From Thuidium tamariscinum (taxonomy: Eukaryota; Streptophyta; Bryopsida; Hypnales; Thuidiaceae): a stretch of DNA of 64,000 nucleotides. A program made the position numbers and the translations under genes. The stretch covers positions 30,424,386 to 30,488,385 of the forward strand of contig OX344752.2 of assembly GCA_947034885.2 (NCBI GenBank), read 5' to 3'. The notes below the pieces were generated by a model. It was not told the origin of the DNA, did no database searches, and saw only the letters and a list, made by a program, of their open reading frames with translations. Below are positions 35,820 through 49,200 of this stretch, one piece after another (position 1 is the stretch's first letter; every line of letters starts with the position of its first letter).

Positions 35820-36869
35820 ATACCTTGTAGGGGGGAGGAGTGAGGGGGCACCGTCGACCACGCTGGTCGCCTCGATAATTGCCACCATACGCCTCGCCAG
35901 TGTGCTTTGAAGGACGTCAATAACGGCACTGCGGGCGGACTACAGTTCCAAGTGTACATGCGCCTTTTTTCGGGCGTGGCTGCTCCATTAGCTCACGGTG
36001 GAGTTTTTCCAGGATCATGAGACTATAAAATTCTGAAAATGACGTTTAGTCGGACGTGGAGTTCAATTTGTTAGATAAGCTCGATGGTAGAGAAGGGAGA
36101 ATTGAAGCCATGAGCTCCGTCTCCGGGATGACCACACCAATGCTATCCAGTTAATTGGTTTTTTCAGTGACTGCATTTTAAGCATATAATCTTCGACCAA
36201 CCCATTCTCATCAAGCCTCAAACTGTTCAGTTTTTATTTGAGAAGGATCTTCCTAGCGATTCTGTTGCTCTCGTACAGTTTTTTTTAAGGATTTCTCAAG
36301 ACTGAGCTGGAATTTTGGACCGCAGAGGTGCGAGGTATGACTGTATGACCTCGCCATCATCACTCTGCTACAAGATTTCACAAGCTCCCATGATTCCTCT
36401 CGCAGGAGTATGTTCTTCACTCTGAACTTCCATGCATTGTAGTCAGCAGGCCCAGTAAACTCGATGGCAGCCATGACGTAAGAACTTGAGTGGAGCGTAC
36501 ACACACAGAATACAATGACTGTAAACAATCGACTCAAAGAGCAAAAGATCAACTAAGCTGAGACCTGCTCTAATGCCATGCAGCGGAAATGAGGAATGAT
36601 CGTGTACTTAGATGATCGGAGTGAAAGACATCCCAATATATACAGAGAGTTTGAAGACCCATGGTCGTGGTGGAAGTAATTTCCACTAAGCTGGAGAAAA
36701 GGCCACTCACTTTCCAACAAATTACAAACTAACAGGGAGATCAACCAGCATTCGTAACTGTGGGGCAGTTACAATAAAGGATGATTTGTGCAGTGAAGAT
36801 CTTCATCTCCAGAATGGATATACAGTACACAGTACTAAACAGGAGTTCATCCTCTGGCTTACTCCGACA
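35820..36869 (-). mobile_element. Ty1/copia fossil (LTR, primer site, gag), unit 2
   Basis: The cleanest copy. Reading the minus strand, a 291-bp LTR (36869 to 36579) runs TG...CA and contains a TATA-like stretch. It is followed by the primer-binding-like tract (36563-36578) and a gag relic to about 35820. The rest of the element is absent, with several breaks. Old: it is shared by all three units. Its coding strand faces the oxidoreductase gene, and its remnant begins about 100 bp after that gene's stop. Confidence 0.78.
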
Positions 36870-37760
36870 TGTTGATATTTTCAGTACGAGACATTCGGTG
36901 ACACACAAGGTGTAATAACCTTTTGCGTTTTATTGTTGTATTCTATAATTGAACTATAGTATTAACAAGATTGCAATCGACTGGACACAATACTCAGATC
37001 CCATACAAACGACATATTCTCACAGATCCTATAATTGGCAGCAAGACAAATATATTGTACTCAGCATATCTGACATACACCTCTCTATACCACGCCGCGC
37101 GCAGAGACACCATAGCTGCTACTGGCTTAGAACATTTCCAACGGGGCTCACTAAAATGAACACGCCCAAGCAATCTTGCTGCTTGCTTTCTGTCTGAGAG
37201 GGTCCGCATTGGTCCCGGCCCCTCCCGGAAATGGGCTTGAAGCACGTCAGTTCACAGGCCTCAAGGCACAGCATTTACTTCCTCCTTGTCTGCCTACTTG
37301 AGATTGGCAGAAGATAATTGGGAATTCTCTTAAAATCTGTAGCATGCAAAAAAGTCAAATGATTCACACATACATTAGAAGATGGAGTGTGGGGAAGGAA
37401 GTTTTAGATGACCTGCATTGACAAAGAAGGTAGGTTGCAATTGTTGGGGTAGGTGAAGGCTTCCATGTTTGGCAAAGCACATGGCGTGGTAATATGAAGT
37501 GTGTTAAGGAGGTCATCTAGTGTGGATTTGTCTTCATCCAATAACTATTTTTTTTTTTTTTTTTAACAAATGAAATGAATTCCATAGCAGAAAAAACATC
37601 CAATAACTATGAATGCTAAGTTGTTGATTAGCCCAGACAGGAAGGGCAATGTATGTCCTTCCCATGAAAGACTCTATCATCCTGTAGCAAGTCTACATTC
37701 ATCAAAAAAGTTGGTGTAGACTATTTTGGTGCCATTTTGACATCAAAAGCCACATTCTTG
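36870..37760. other. Intergenic block closing unit 2
   Basis: Counterpart of 14505-15666 without the MITE. The empty TA target is near 37431. It includes a T-run at 37548-37564. No gene seen. Confidence 0.45.
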
Positions 37761-38585
37761 ACATTATAGGTTATCTTAGTGTCATTTTTATCTGTATTGG
37801 GGTGGTATGGAAGTCGGCACCAAATTAACTTTATTGCACTTCAATGCACCATCATGGCACCATATTTACATGCCTTGAAGTTCTTGATGTTGCCATTTGA
37901 ATGTTACATCATACATGCATTCAAGAGTTTGTGCCCCCTTACTCTTGCAATCTATACACTCTAGCAGTGTAGAGAGACAATGTTGACACAAGCATTGGCC
38001 TGGAGATGGTCTGCGTTGACAATTTTGTCAATCAACAAAAGTAGGACATTGACAATGATTTCATGACATTGCAATACAACATTTAATGCACAAAGAAGTT
38101 TGCTTATGACATATTTTAAGCTAAAACAACCCTCTTTGCAAAATGCTAAGAATGTCCCTTTTGTTCACGTGCAAGACATCAATAGTCAAAAATAATCTCC
38201 ATTGTCACGACAAAGTTGAAGTCCAAAGTAGTAATGTAACGTTGTAACTTCACTAAAAATTTGACCATGGTTAAAGCTTACCACACATTCATGTTGTGAA
38301 AAATTCTTGACCTCAACAACACTCAAGTGGGTAGCATTTTAGCTTGCCTAGATGCTTAATTTCTACAACAAGATCAACAATACTAGTATGTGAGCTTGAA
38401 GATGCACAAATGTGATTTTTGAGCATGTATGTAAGCAAATATAAAACAACCATTGATGATGATTATGACATAAACACCTAAAATATAGGTATCTATAGCA
38501 TAGTTGCACTATAATTATAAAAAAAATTCATATTTTAAACACCTATATCATAGATATGTATTCTCTTAGGCTCATAGGCTTACAC
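37761..38585. other. AT-rich intergenic DNA, no gene seen
   Basis: Unit 3 counterpart of 1-830, nearly identical to it. Confidence 0.6.
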
Positions 38586-38589
38586 TATT

Positions 38590-39508
38590 GGGTGATTGCA
38601 CGAAACACCTGTACTATTTGTTGCGTTTTTTTTTTGACCTCTTAAACAAGGCTCTAACTTTTGAATTATAAACTCAATGAAAAAAACAAAATATGTATTT
38701 CTAGATATCTTGATTGCAATTGATATCCTTATTTTTCAGAAATTTTAAAAATTCATTTCATATTTAAAAGTCAATTTTGTTAATTTGTCACACTTTGTGG
38801 ACTTCTATACCACATAAAATTAACTATTTTGAAAATTCCTTTAGTCAATAGCTATAAGTATATTATGAGATCATACTCTCTAAATTTCACCTCAAAATTT
38901 GTTTTTTTGGGTTCAAAATAGTACTAAAAAACCCTAAATTGGAATTTGTAACAAAATATCGGGGCTGATTAAAAATAGTATTTTGAAAAATCTTAAAAAA
39001 ATATACAAGATATATAATAGTTATATATATGTTGCCTATAAATTTTGAGTCATTTAGAGCCAAAACACAAAAGTTATGGCCAAAAAACAATTCAGCATGT
39101 ACCATGTGACAAAAATAATACAAGTCATAAGAGGATTTTTGGGCCCCCAGAAGACCGTTTCAGGGGTGTTCCCCGAAATTGTTCCCATTGCTGCAGACCA
39201 GCCCCCTGCTGGTCTGAATTTTTGAATTTTGAAAAAAAAATTAAATTTTTTTTTTTCAAAAAACTTCAGAATGTATTAAAGAGAGAAAAAATGATTTTTA
39301 AAAAAAAATTCAAAAAAGTATTTTAAAAATATTTAATATTTAATTAAAATTAATAAAAATTTATTATTTTCTGACGTGGCAGTCGCTCGACCACATTAGC
39401 ATTGCGTTCCCAACGTTCCCAATGCATTCCCAATGCATTCCCAGCATTTGGGAACTCGCAGTCTTGTACAATAGCTGAAAATCCTCTTATGGTTTCGTGC
39501 AATGACCC
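38590..39508. mobile_element. GGGTSATTGC-family element, 919 bp (4-bp TSD TATT)
   Basis: The ends are GGGTGATTGCACGAAAC and GTTTCGTGCAATGACCC. TATT lies at 38586-38589 and 39509-39512. Units 1 (near 835) and 2 (near 16500) have the empty target. It carries a private stretch with a 'gaccagccccctgctggtc' stem and homopolymer runs. There is no transposase. Confidence 0.92.
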
Positions 39509-39560
39509 TATTAAGCTCACATAATAGCAACCCTTCAACAAAAATGCCCCCACAATGTAA

Positions 39561-40495
39561 CGCCTAAATGCCCAAACTACGTTTTTTGGCAACATAGCAA
39601 TTTCGGGCAATTCACTACAAATGGAGATTTTTTTTTATTTAAATTTTACACAATATGCACCTAAGGAGTAGCTTTGAGGCCCAACAAATTTCATAGCTTT
39701 TAACTACATGCTTAAATATTTATGGCATGATATGTCACTTTACTTACTCTACAGGCAATCCAGGCAGAAAAAAAACTTCTCTAAAAATTAATTTCTTAAG
39801 ATTATAAATTTGAAATCAGTTTATTAGATATTAATAATAATTGGAAAGCTTTATATCATTTGATTTGGATCAATGAGTCAAAAGTTATGAGGAGTTTTAG
39901 TTTAGAGTAGTTTGTGACTAGTTATAGAATCCCTACACTAGAAAAAGAGTTTGAAATCCTTTATTCAATTCAATTTTTAAGATTTTTGGAAAAAATAAAA
40001 ACAATAGGTGTAGACTGTTTATTACAACATTTAACCATTGGAATTGGCATTTCTCAATTTTATAAATAAATTGTTTACAATTTAGTATTTTAGCTCATTT
40101 TCTACTTCTTTCTACTTACTATTTTTTTTCTATATGTTGTACAAATCCAAATGATGAAAAAAAATTTGGGTATGTAGCGAACTTGCCTTTAAGGATGAAT
40201 CCAAAGAATAATAACTAGTTTGAACTTCTTTTTTTACAAATGTGACCTTCTAAAGTGTAGCTGCCCAGTTTTTTGCAGTGGTAAAAAAAGGATTTTTGTA
40301 ACTTCAAATGCTAATATCTTGCAATCTACATGGTTAGAAATTCTGAAATTTTTTCTACATCTTTTCAAATAAGATTAATACAAGATCATATGGTTACGTG
40401 TGTCAAAAAATGTTTTTTTTAAAAGTTTTGGTACATGTATTAGAAATGGCAATTTTGGAGTGGTTTTGGTGAAAACTTAGTCAAACCATTTAGGG
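39561..40495. mobile_element. Old piggyBac-like (TTAA) element, unit 3 copy
   Basis: Counterpart of 887-1923 and 16551-17492. The left end is near CGCCTAAATGCCCAAAC after a decayed TTAA, and TTAA is intact at 40496-40499. It lacks the CACTA hairpin found in unit 1. Confidence 0.6.
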
Positions 40496-40560
40496 TTAAC
40501 AAAAAGTCTTGCCTAGCTGGAAATACTTAGTGAAGGAATCACCAATCCCTAGTTAATAAT

Positions 40561-40985
40561 AGGTGGTCTGACCTTAGAATTGCCCATAGGTGAAATCTTA
40601 CTTAAGCAATTTTGTGCATGTTGTAGAACAGTGTAAGGCAATGTAAAATTTTTGCCATGAAGAAAGATAGAAATTACAGGGATTGCAAATTTTTCATGAT
40701 TTTATTTATAAAATTGAAATCATTATGAATTTTGGGAGCTAAAAAGTGTTTCAGACCTACAACCAATGTCTACATTCAGTACATTCTTCCAATTTTGATC
40801 ATTCAAAACTACTTTCCAACTTACTACTTCCTATTTCCTTCTTCATTACTTTGGGACATGTGTTATGACCTTATTAGTCCCAATCTTGAAAAGAAGGGAA
40901 AACAAAAAAAGCAAAAACATTCTTAGCTTTGGTTGGAAATATATTCTATAGGAGGAGGTTAAAAAACTATTTATGCATTAAGAAC
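40561..40985. repeat. Old AGGTAGAAC-family relic, unit 3 copy
   Basis: Counterpart of 1989-2415. From 40986 to 42129 the sequence is AT-rich spacer. It includes the empty site for the unit 1 element (near 41858) and a short duplicated 'ccaaaaatgagcc' at 41585-41622. Confidence 0.5.
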
Positions 40986-42129
40986 CATCCCTACAAATTA
41001 AAAGTCCAAAATAGTGCAATGGTTTATTAATATGGAAAAATTTGGGCAAATGCACACTATAGTGTACTACTATTGTATGTCTTAAGGGCAAAAATGAAAG
41101 GTTCTTTTAGCAAATGGAGCTAGGGATTTGAAGATGGAAGTATTTACGAGAAGAAAGACTCATACTTAGAGAGTAGATTTGTTGATAATCCGATTCCCCT
41201 CAAAATAAAATGGATACCTTCAATGTATTAAGAGAAAAGGACTTTTGAACATAGCTCTTAAAATTGTTATAGTGCGTTTTCATCCTAAAAAGGACTCTTG
41301 AATTGATATCTATACATATGACAAGGGCATTATCTTTTAGCAACACTAGTAGAAGATTGGAATGATTATAATTCAAGTATAATTATTAATAGATGAATCT
41401 ATATTTAGAAAAAGGACCTTTAAGTACTCTAGATTGATTACATTTTTTGGTGAATGATTTCTTTAAATAAAATCATTTTTTTTTACTGAAGTATATAAGA
41501 ATGGCATAAACCATCATGGCCAACATTTGAAATATTGAAATTCCATATTTTAAGCACAACAAAGCAAATTTAATCCCTTTCTACCAAAAATGAGCCAAAA
41601 AGGACTTTTGGGGGGCCAAAAATGAGCCACCGTAGTATACATTTGCCCATTTCTATATGGTGATAAAGTGCAATTTGATGTGCCTTCAATTTGTGCAATT
41701 TTGGGCTTCAATCACTTCACTTTTGGAGCCTCATTAGACAAACTTGGTCCGCCTCTAACACATCATGAGGAATTGTACAATCCATTTTAATTGTAACACC
41801 CTAATTAAGGATCTCATTATTAGGCAATACAATTGTTAGGCAATACAATTTTCAAACTATATATGAACATTCTTCTATTTTTTAATATCAAGTGTACACT
41901 TTAAGTGCTTACATGAATATAGTAATTATGCAATGAATTGTATTTTGCACTCATGAGCTCCATTTAAAAGCATGCATTGATTCATTTTAGTTGTAGTCTA
42001 AGAGCACTAATAGGAACCTACACATTACACACCTTACTTTCTTGAAAATTATATTTTATTCACTCCAAGTTAGAAAATTAAATTGTCCTTTAATGTGAGC
42101 CTCACTAGGTTTTTTCCCTCAATAATGTA

Positions 42130-42735
42130 GGGTCATTTCAAAAAACTCTTGTACCATTTGTTGAATTTTTAGGATTATTGTGAATTTTTTCTAGAGCATT
42201 TTAAAATTGTATTTTTTTTAATTTGAAAAATAAAGATTATATAGATACACCTTAAAGAAGGAGATATTTTTGGAAGGAAAAGTATAGAAAAATTCTTTAA
42301 GTAGGAGAACTAGAAAAGTGTTAAATCTCAAGAAATAGGTACTTTGATGTTAAAATTATAAAAAATACAAATGTATATTTATTTAAAAAATAAATAATTC
42401 TTTTTCATTTGCAACAATGCTATGAAGATGATCATTCACCAAAAATAAAACCAAAATAACATTTTATGTGTTTCAAAATGCAAGAAAAAAGAAGCTCATT
42501 TCGTAAACTCCGACATGACATAAAACTAAGCATTTTTAAAATTCCTAATTAATAGCTATAAATAAACTAAAAGATTGCCTCTTTGAAATTTCAACTCCAA
42601 ATTCATTTTTTTGGGTACTAAATTGTTCTCAAAATCTCAAAATTGGCAAGTGTTACATAACATGAGGGGCTATTTTAAATTATAAAATAATTTTAAAAAT
42701 TGCCAATTTTTTTTGGTAAAGTGTATCATTGTCAT
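42130..42735. repeat. Old GGGTSATTGC-family copy, unit 3
   Basis: Counterpart of 3962-4570. AT-rich spacer follows to 43157. Confidence 0.5.
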
Positions 42736-43161
42736 GAATACATATAAGATTTTCCAAACTACCCATTTCTTCCTATAGATGCATGCTTTTTGAACCTACT
42801 ATCTTAGCATTGGTTGGAAATAATTGCACCGTATAGGTTGGATATGGCTCCCTAATTGGGAACATTAGATAGTTTTTGAAGCCTTCAAAAGCTTGTGAGT
42901 TCCAAAATTGTGGGAACTCTATGAACTTTAGTACAAAAGCAATTTGATATAGTCCAGAGATTGCTTTGTCAAAACATTTTTAATTCATTATTTAATATTT
43001 TTAAAATATTCTAAAGAAAATCATTCAAAAATAATTTTTTAGTTTTATAAAAGAAAACTATTTTTTGAAATAAATTAAATTAAATTAAATACTCTCACTA
43101 GTAGTCATTGAATCACAATATAAGGAACAATAAGGAAATAGCTCCAAAATAGTCTTCTTAA

Positions 43162-43987
43162 CCCTGAAGCGCTCGAACGACCATTTTCTGGTCGCTGCCT
43201 GACTTCGGGCAGAATTTTCGGCCAAAAAAAAAACTTTTTTCAAAATTTTTTTTTTCAGTTTTGAAAAAATTGGGTTTTCTTTCAACATTGATATTCAAAA
43301 CTAAGATCAGTACGGTCAAAAAAAAGTTATAGCAAAAAAAAGGAGAAATAGTACAAAGTGTCTAAAATTACTTAGTGTTGAAAAACTTACTATTTGGGGG
43401 AAGTACTAATGCTCATATTTTTTATTTTTTAATAAATCAATAAAAAAACACAATTTTGACCAATCAAAAAAAATTTCAAATCATAAAAATAGAAATTGTA
43501 TTTTTGGTGAATTTTTGAAGTTATAACTTCAAAATTCATTTGAAGAGAATCTATAAATATTTTTAAAATTTTGATCATATGGATACTTTCTACTTTTTGT
43601 GCTTTACATTATCTTCTTTGATGCTAACTTCAAAAATGTTGTAAAGCTTATATTTTATAACACATTTGTATTTTGTCTTAATCTCTTTGGCTTTTATAGG
43701 TTGAATATTTTTCATTTTTTTATGAATCAATAAGAAATACAATTTTGACCAATCAAAAAAATTTCAAATCCTAAAAATAGAAATTGTATTTTTGGTGAAT
43801 TTTTGAAGTTATATCTTCAAAATTCATTTAAAAATAATCTAAAAATATTTTTTTACTTTGACTGTATGGATACTTTCTATTTTTTGTGCTTTACATTATC
43901 TTCTTTGATAATAACTTCAAAAAAGTTGTAACACTTATATTTTATAAGTCTTTTGTGTTTTGTCCTAACCCCTTGGGCTTTTAGGGG
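43162..43987. mobile_element. piggyBac-like (TTAA) element, 826 bp
   Basis: TTAA is duplicated at 43158-43161 and 43988-43991. Units 1 and 2 read TTAA once (near 5005 and 20898). The left end is CCCTGAAGCGCTCGAACG and the right complement CCCCTAAAAGCCCAAGG. The right half is a direct duplication with a 290-bp period (about 43415-43704 and 43705-43987). Its right end matches 15 of 16 bases of the left end at 28567. No transposase is seen. Confidence 0.88.
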
Positions 43988-43991
43988 TTAA

Positions 43992-45230
43992 GGCCTCAAA
44001 AACATCTAATGTGGATGGTTCTACCATATTGTCCTTGATGTCTTTCCAAGTTTAATTCCTATAAGAGTCCCAAATCAAATTCCCTCTTTTTCCAAATGAT
44101 TTTCTTTTTGGCCTTTATTCTTTGTCCCAAATTGATCTTTGTATTGTGACATGGAAGATAGAACGATAGAATGAAACTTCTTTGAATGTAAAGAGAATAA
44201 TTGAATTGAAAAAATCTTGAAAGGCTACAAATTCATTCTAAAAAAGCTATTGTTTTATTCTCAATAAGTTGTTCACATGTTTTAGAGAAGCTATAGCAAT
44301 CCAACTAGTTTGGATAATCTTTTATATTTTATTCTTACAAATGAAATGGGAATTACTCCCTTCACCTTCACTTTTCAAAATTGACACAAAAAGTTGTTAA
44401 GAGAAGTAAGGCAAGAATGACAAGCCATAGTGTGGGAATTGAGGAAACAATTGGCTAGCAATGCTGTTCCAAAAAGGCCCCATCATCCACATTTCAAAGC
44501 TCTACAACTTCAATTTGATAATAAATTCAATTTACAAATTTGTGGGACAAAAAGAAATCATCGTATCTTAAAACCAAATTTTAAAACATTGATTTTGACC
44601 TTATCCTAGAACATTTGTCAAACAAGAAGATCATTTTGGATCAAATTGACACCACACAATTTTTGGCAATGTTGAATGGTCATATGGGAGTTTCTTGTGT
44701 CTAATTTTGTTTATTTTTTAACCATGAAATGTAATGCTCTTTAGTGATTTTTATATTAAGAACTTTGAAACCAATCTATTTAGATTATGGAGGTTAACCA
44801 CCAATCATAAAGTGAAAACACCAATGATGCTAGGCACAAAGAGACTCATTCATGGATGTGTTTTAGAAGAACCTTCATTTTTCCTAAAATTATTTCAAGA
44901 ATTCTTCCAACTGTAAATAGTCTAATAAATTCATGGTGTTTGCCTTGTTTGCAAAGTGTGATTAGTCATCTATTTCTTTCCAATGACTACCTACTTAAGT
45001 CAACAAATTCAAAATAAAAGAACCTCCAACAACAACTTCTAAATTGACTTGTTATCTCTTAGGCTTGTTTTTGAGGAGATAGGTGTTCCATTTTAATTTA
45101 ATGCTTGGCAACTAAAAAACTGGAAGAGGTTGGCAAATGTGTTGTTTGTGTTGTTGGGAACGCCCAACACCCATATACTTGGATAGATACTTGTTAGAAA
45201 ATATTACTGTGAGGAAAGAGGGAAAGGAGA
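43992..45230. other. AT-rich DNA and left portion of the hAT relic
   Basis: Counterpart of 5005-6550 of unit 1 without the hAT MITE. The decayed transposase reading resumes at 54740 beyond the 9.5-kb insertion. Confidence 0.5.
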
Positions 45231-45299
45231 CGGGGATGCTAATATGTGAGTGTGTGAGCATGAGCCTATGAACCTGTGAGCCTCCATTTTTTTCCATTT

Positions 45300-47940
45300 A
45301 GAATTTGTAAACTTGTTGGGGCCCTATGACCGTGGAATTAAACGTAAGGATCTATAATCCAAATGAACAACAAATGAATATGCCACTATACAATTTCATA
45401 CCAAAAAATTGAACCAATATATTTTCTAAAATTGAGATATAGTCAATATAGATAGTGTATATAAGCTACCACACAATGAAAATAGGTGAAGTCGTTTAGA
45501 ATGTCTCACTGTACAGCACATCAATGTAAAACCACAATACACTGTAATACCATGGTAGAGGTGACATTTATGAAGTTTAAAATAGAAAGAGAAAGAAGAG
45601 TGGGCTATGAAGGCCAAACCTAAATCTATTAAAAAATAAAGGGTCTAAACATTACAAGCATTAAATCATGAACAATGCTTTTGAATAATTAAGTGATCAA
45701 TGTACTCTTTATCATTGGCCTTCATGTAAATTTAAATGACGAAGTGGTCCACTTATTTTTTATTTTTATAAATATGCTTTTAAATTAAAAATATATATCT
45801 TGAACACTAAATATTTGAAATATAGTAGTCATATACGATATACCAAATAAATGTATTAACCCCTATGACCTAAACAACGAGTTTTCAAGTCAATGCCCCT
45901 CCTTATTGAATTTTCCTTTTTCAAGTTTATCATTTCTAAAGATAAAAAATCATTTTAAGAAAATAGATTATATAATGAGTCCAATGGTAGTATTTCATTG
46001 AATTCTAAGTTGAATTTTGCTTTGAGGAAGTTTTTGAATTTTAGTGGTGTAGTGCAATTCAAGGTTCATACACAATTTATTGTTTAATTTGGGCATAGGT
46101 TAAATTTTTAGGCCACAGCATGGAATGGTGGCCACATTATACTTACGCAAAGGCAATAGAGATCAAATATCAAATCATGAGAATAAATTAAAATATTGTT
46201 TAACTCATATTACTAAGTTCAAAATAAAAAGCATACTTTAAAATTTCTAAGATCTATGAGGTGATAGAGAAATTGAAGATGAATGAGAAGAAACATTAGC
46301 ATAAGCTAATGCTAAATCTTCAACATAAATAGAGAGGCTGCAAAAATTGAGAGATGAATGAGAAGAAATCCACAATGACAATAAAAAGGTAGGGATTGCT
46401 TTGGCAATGGATTTATCCAAGTGCACAAACAACAAACCATATATTAGAGTAGGAAGTAACAACTTAAAATACAAAGTATAGACTTACAATCAAAGTTGTT
46501 GAGAAGAAAATATATAGATAATTAAACTTTATTCATATAAGTCAAATAGTGTAATGTCTTCAACTAGAGAGCCATTATCAATCTCTATATCATCATGTGT
46601 GGTTGTAAAATCAACGGAGTTTTGAAAACAATTGTAGATACTTGAATTCCTTGTAGAGGTTTTAGTACCTCATCAAAGAATTTGGCTTTACACCCTTATA
46701 CTAAGATATAGCAATTAGATGAATGAGCCGCTCTAATAAAAGAATTTAGATGAAGTACCATATTAAAATCTTGAAAACACCAAAATTGAAGTGTTGATTA
46801 AAAAAATCAAATAAAAAATAGAAAACACAAATTTTCAATATTATAGATTACAATACATGTAGAGGAGGTCATATTTGCCACAATACCACCTACGATGTTC
46901 AAGGAGTGAAAAAAAAGCTTCATGAAAATCTCAAGCTTTTCATGAGTACCCCTTTATAGCTTGCCATCTATTTTTTTACATAACTAAGTTGTCATAAAGA
47001 TAGAGCTAAAGAAGATATTGCATGTCCCTAAATCAACCTCAAGAATTAAAGAATTTATAGTAATTATAAGCTCCTAAGGCAATGATTCAAACTAAATAAG
47101 CTTTAGAGACTAAGAAATAAAATAAAATGAAAATTGATAAAATAAAATAAAATAAAATAAAGGAATTACCAATTGATTTTATGAAATGCTATTGACAAAG
47201 TTGCAATGTTTGCCATGACTTCTAAAACAATACTTTCAACAATATAATGCCACGTGAAATAGTCCGCATGATCTCAATTGATAATAGTAAATTGTCTTTG
47301 CAAAAAGTGGTTGCCATCCCATCCTATAAACATCTTGCTAGAAAAACTTTGAGATTTTCATCATTTTTCAATTCTATATGAATTGTAACTTTTGTTTGCA
47401 TCCAATTGGTACTCCTTGATTTAATAATAACATCTTTAACATCTATTGTCTTTCCTTCATTGTTTTCCAAGGCCACATAGAAAAATATACTCATTTTTAT
47501 ATAACAATAAGTAACAAAGTGTGTAATTAGATTCACAACATCATTCTTCAAAGAAAAACCTTACAACTGGAAAAAATTTCATATGACATAAAGGAATATT
47601 GATTTTTGAAATTGCCCTCAATTGATATTTCAACTATTCAAGATAAAAAGAGTCTTCATGGTTTCTTTCTTCAAAAAATCATGCAATTATAACTATAGTT
47701 GATTTAGATAAAGAGGCTAAAGTATAACATGTAATCTTTGTGTTAGTAGATTTGTTTGATAAAAATCTTTGAAAAAATGTCCAAATGTAATCAGTTGTCA
47801 TGCACTATAAAAATGACTAATGTAATCCAAAAATGAAATGTAAATCATACCCAATATTGAAACATCTTTGTTTGTGCAAGGAATTGGCCAAATGATTGGA
47901 AGCAACCCTAAATATGGCTATGCATTAGGAATGCAAAAAA
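45300..47940. other. Left interior of the 9.5-kb element, no gene recognised
   Basis: AT-rich. A 75-codon minus-strand frame at 47324-47551 looks protein-like but matches nothing I know. A short (AAAAT)n tract lies near 47136-47161. Confidence 0.4.
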
Positions 47941-48985
47941 ATATTGACATTTGATCAATTCCTAGCATATATTGAAAACAAACTTGGGTTCAAAAAGCAT
48001 TGCCATTAATAGCTATCCATTGAAAAGGTAGAAAAATTAAAACATTTGATGAATTCCTATCGTGTATTGAAAGCAAACTTGAAACCAAAAACTGTAGTTG
48101 TTAATGGCCACCCCTTGAGAAAGTAGAAAAATTACAGTAATTGATCAATTCCTAATATGTATTGAAAGCAAAGTTGGGTTCAAAAAACATTGCCATTAAC
48201 AGCTACCCATTGAAAAAGTAGAAAAATTGTAGTAGTTGATTAATTTTTAAAATTTCTTGAAAACAAATTTGGATCCAAAAACGTAGCCATTAACGGCTGC
48301 CTATTGAGAAGGTAGAAAAATCACAACATTTGATCAATCCCTAATTTGTATTGAAAGCAAATTTGGGTTCAAAAAACATTGCTGTTAACAATAGTCCATT
48401 GAAAGGATAGAAAAATTGTAGTAGTTAATTAATTTTTAGAATTTCTTGAAAACAAATTTGGATCCAAAAACGTAGCCATTAACGGTTGCCTATTGAGAAG
48501 GTAGAAAAATCACAACATTTGATCAATCCCTAATTTGTATTGAAAGCAAATTTGGGTTCAAAAAACATTGCTGTTAACAATAGTCCATTGAAAGGATAGA
48601 AAAATTGTAGTAGTTAATTAATTTTTAGAATTTCTTGAAAACAAATTTGGATTCAAAAACCGTAGCCGTTTACGGCTGCCTATTGAGAAGGTAGAAAAAT
48701 TACAGCATTTGATCAATCCCTAACTTGTATTGAAAACAAACTTAGGTCCAAAAAGCATTGCCGTTAACGGCTACCCATTGAAAGGGTAGAAAATTGTAGT
48801 AGTTAATCAATTTTTAGTATTTATTGAAAAAAAATTGGATCTCAAAATGGTAGCCGTTAACGGCTACCCATTGAAAGGGTAAGAAATTGTAGTAGTTAAT
48901 CAATTTTTAGTATTTATTGAAAAAAATTTGGGTCCAAAATAGTGTAGCCGTCAACGGCTATCCATTGGGAAGGCAAAAAATTAAA
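47941..48985. repeat. Satellite array, about 11 monomers of about 95 bp
   Basis: Each monomer contains a 'tattgaaaacaaa', 'ccattgaaagggtagaaaa' and 'gatcaat' frame and a central palindrome, best as AGCCGTTAACGGCT (48852-48865). Monomers alternate between two types in part of the array, giving a 189-bp higher-order period (compare 48271 and 48460). Dimers near 48250-48650 are almost identical, showing recent amplification. Confidence 0.9.
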
Positions 48986-49200
48986 TGCATTGTACAAAAC
49001 CTTAGCAATTTTTATGGTTAAGTAATAGTGTTGGGCCACCACCTCACATGGTTTCAAAGCCATTTGTTGTGAGTGAATTTGATTGAGAAGACAAGCTCTT
49101 TATACAAGAGAGGTGGTAGGAGGTACAACAACTAATATGGGATATGTAAATTAGGATTACTTAAAGCTCAACCTCTCATATCTAGTTAATTCAAATGCAA

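Larger units (their letters stand above)
15667..37760 (+). repeat. Tandem segmental duplication, unit 2
   Basis: Second direct copy, 22.1 kb, carrying flavo-oxidoreductase copy 2. It is enlarged by six private insertions: 18765-19509, 21527-24671, 26949-27739, 27882-29630, 32059-32280 and 32693-32964. It lacks about 230 bp upstream of its gene that units 1 and 3 keep (unit 1 about 8615-8845). Its left intergenic half is more diverged from units 1 and 3 than those two are from each other. Confidence 0.95.

Noticed and set aside
47941-48985. CRISPR-like array
   Set aside because: Monomers are about 95 bp, drift throughout and have no repeat/spacer split. It is a eukaryotic satellite.
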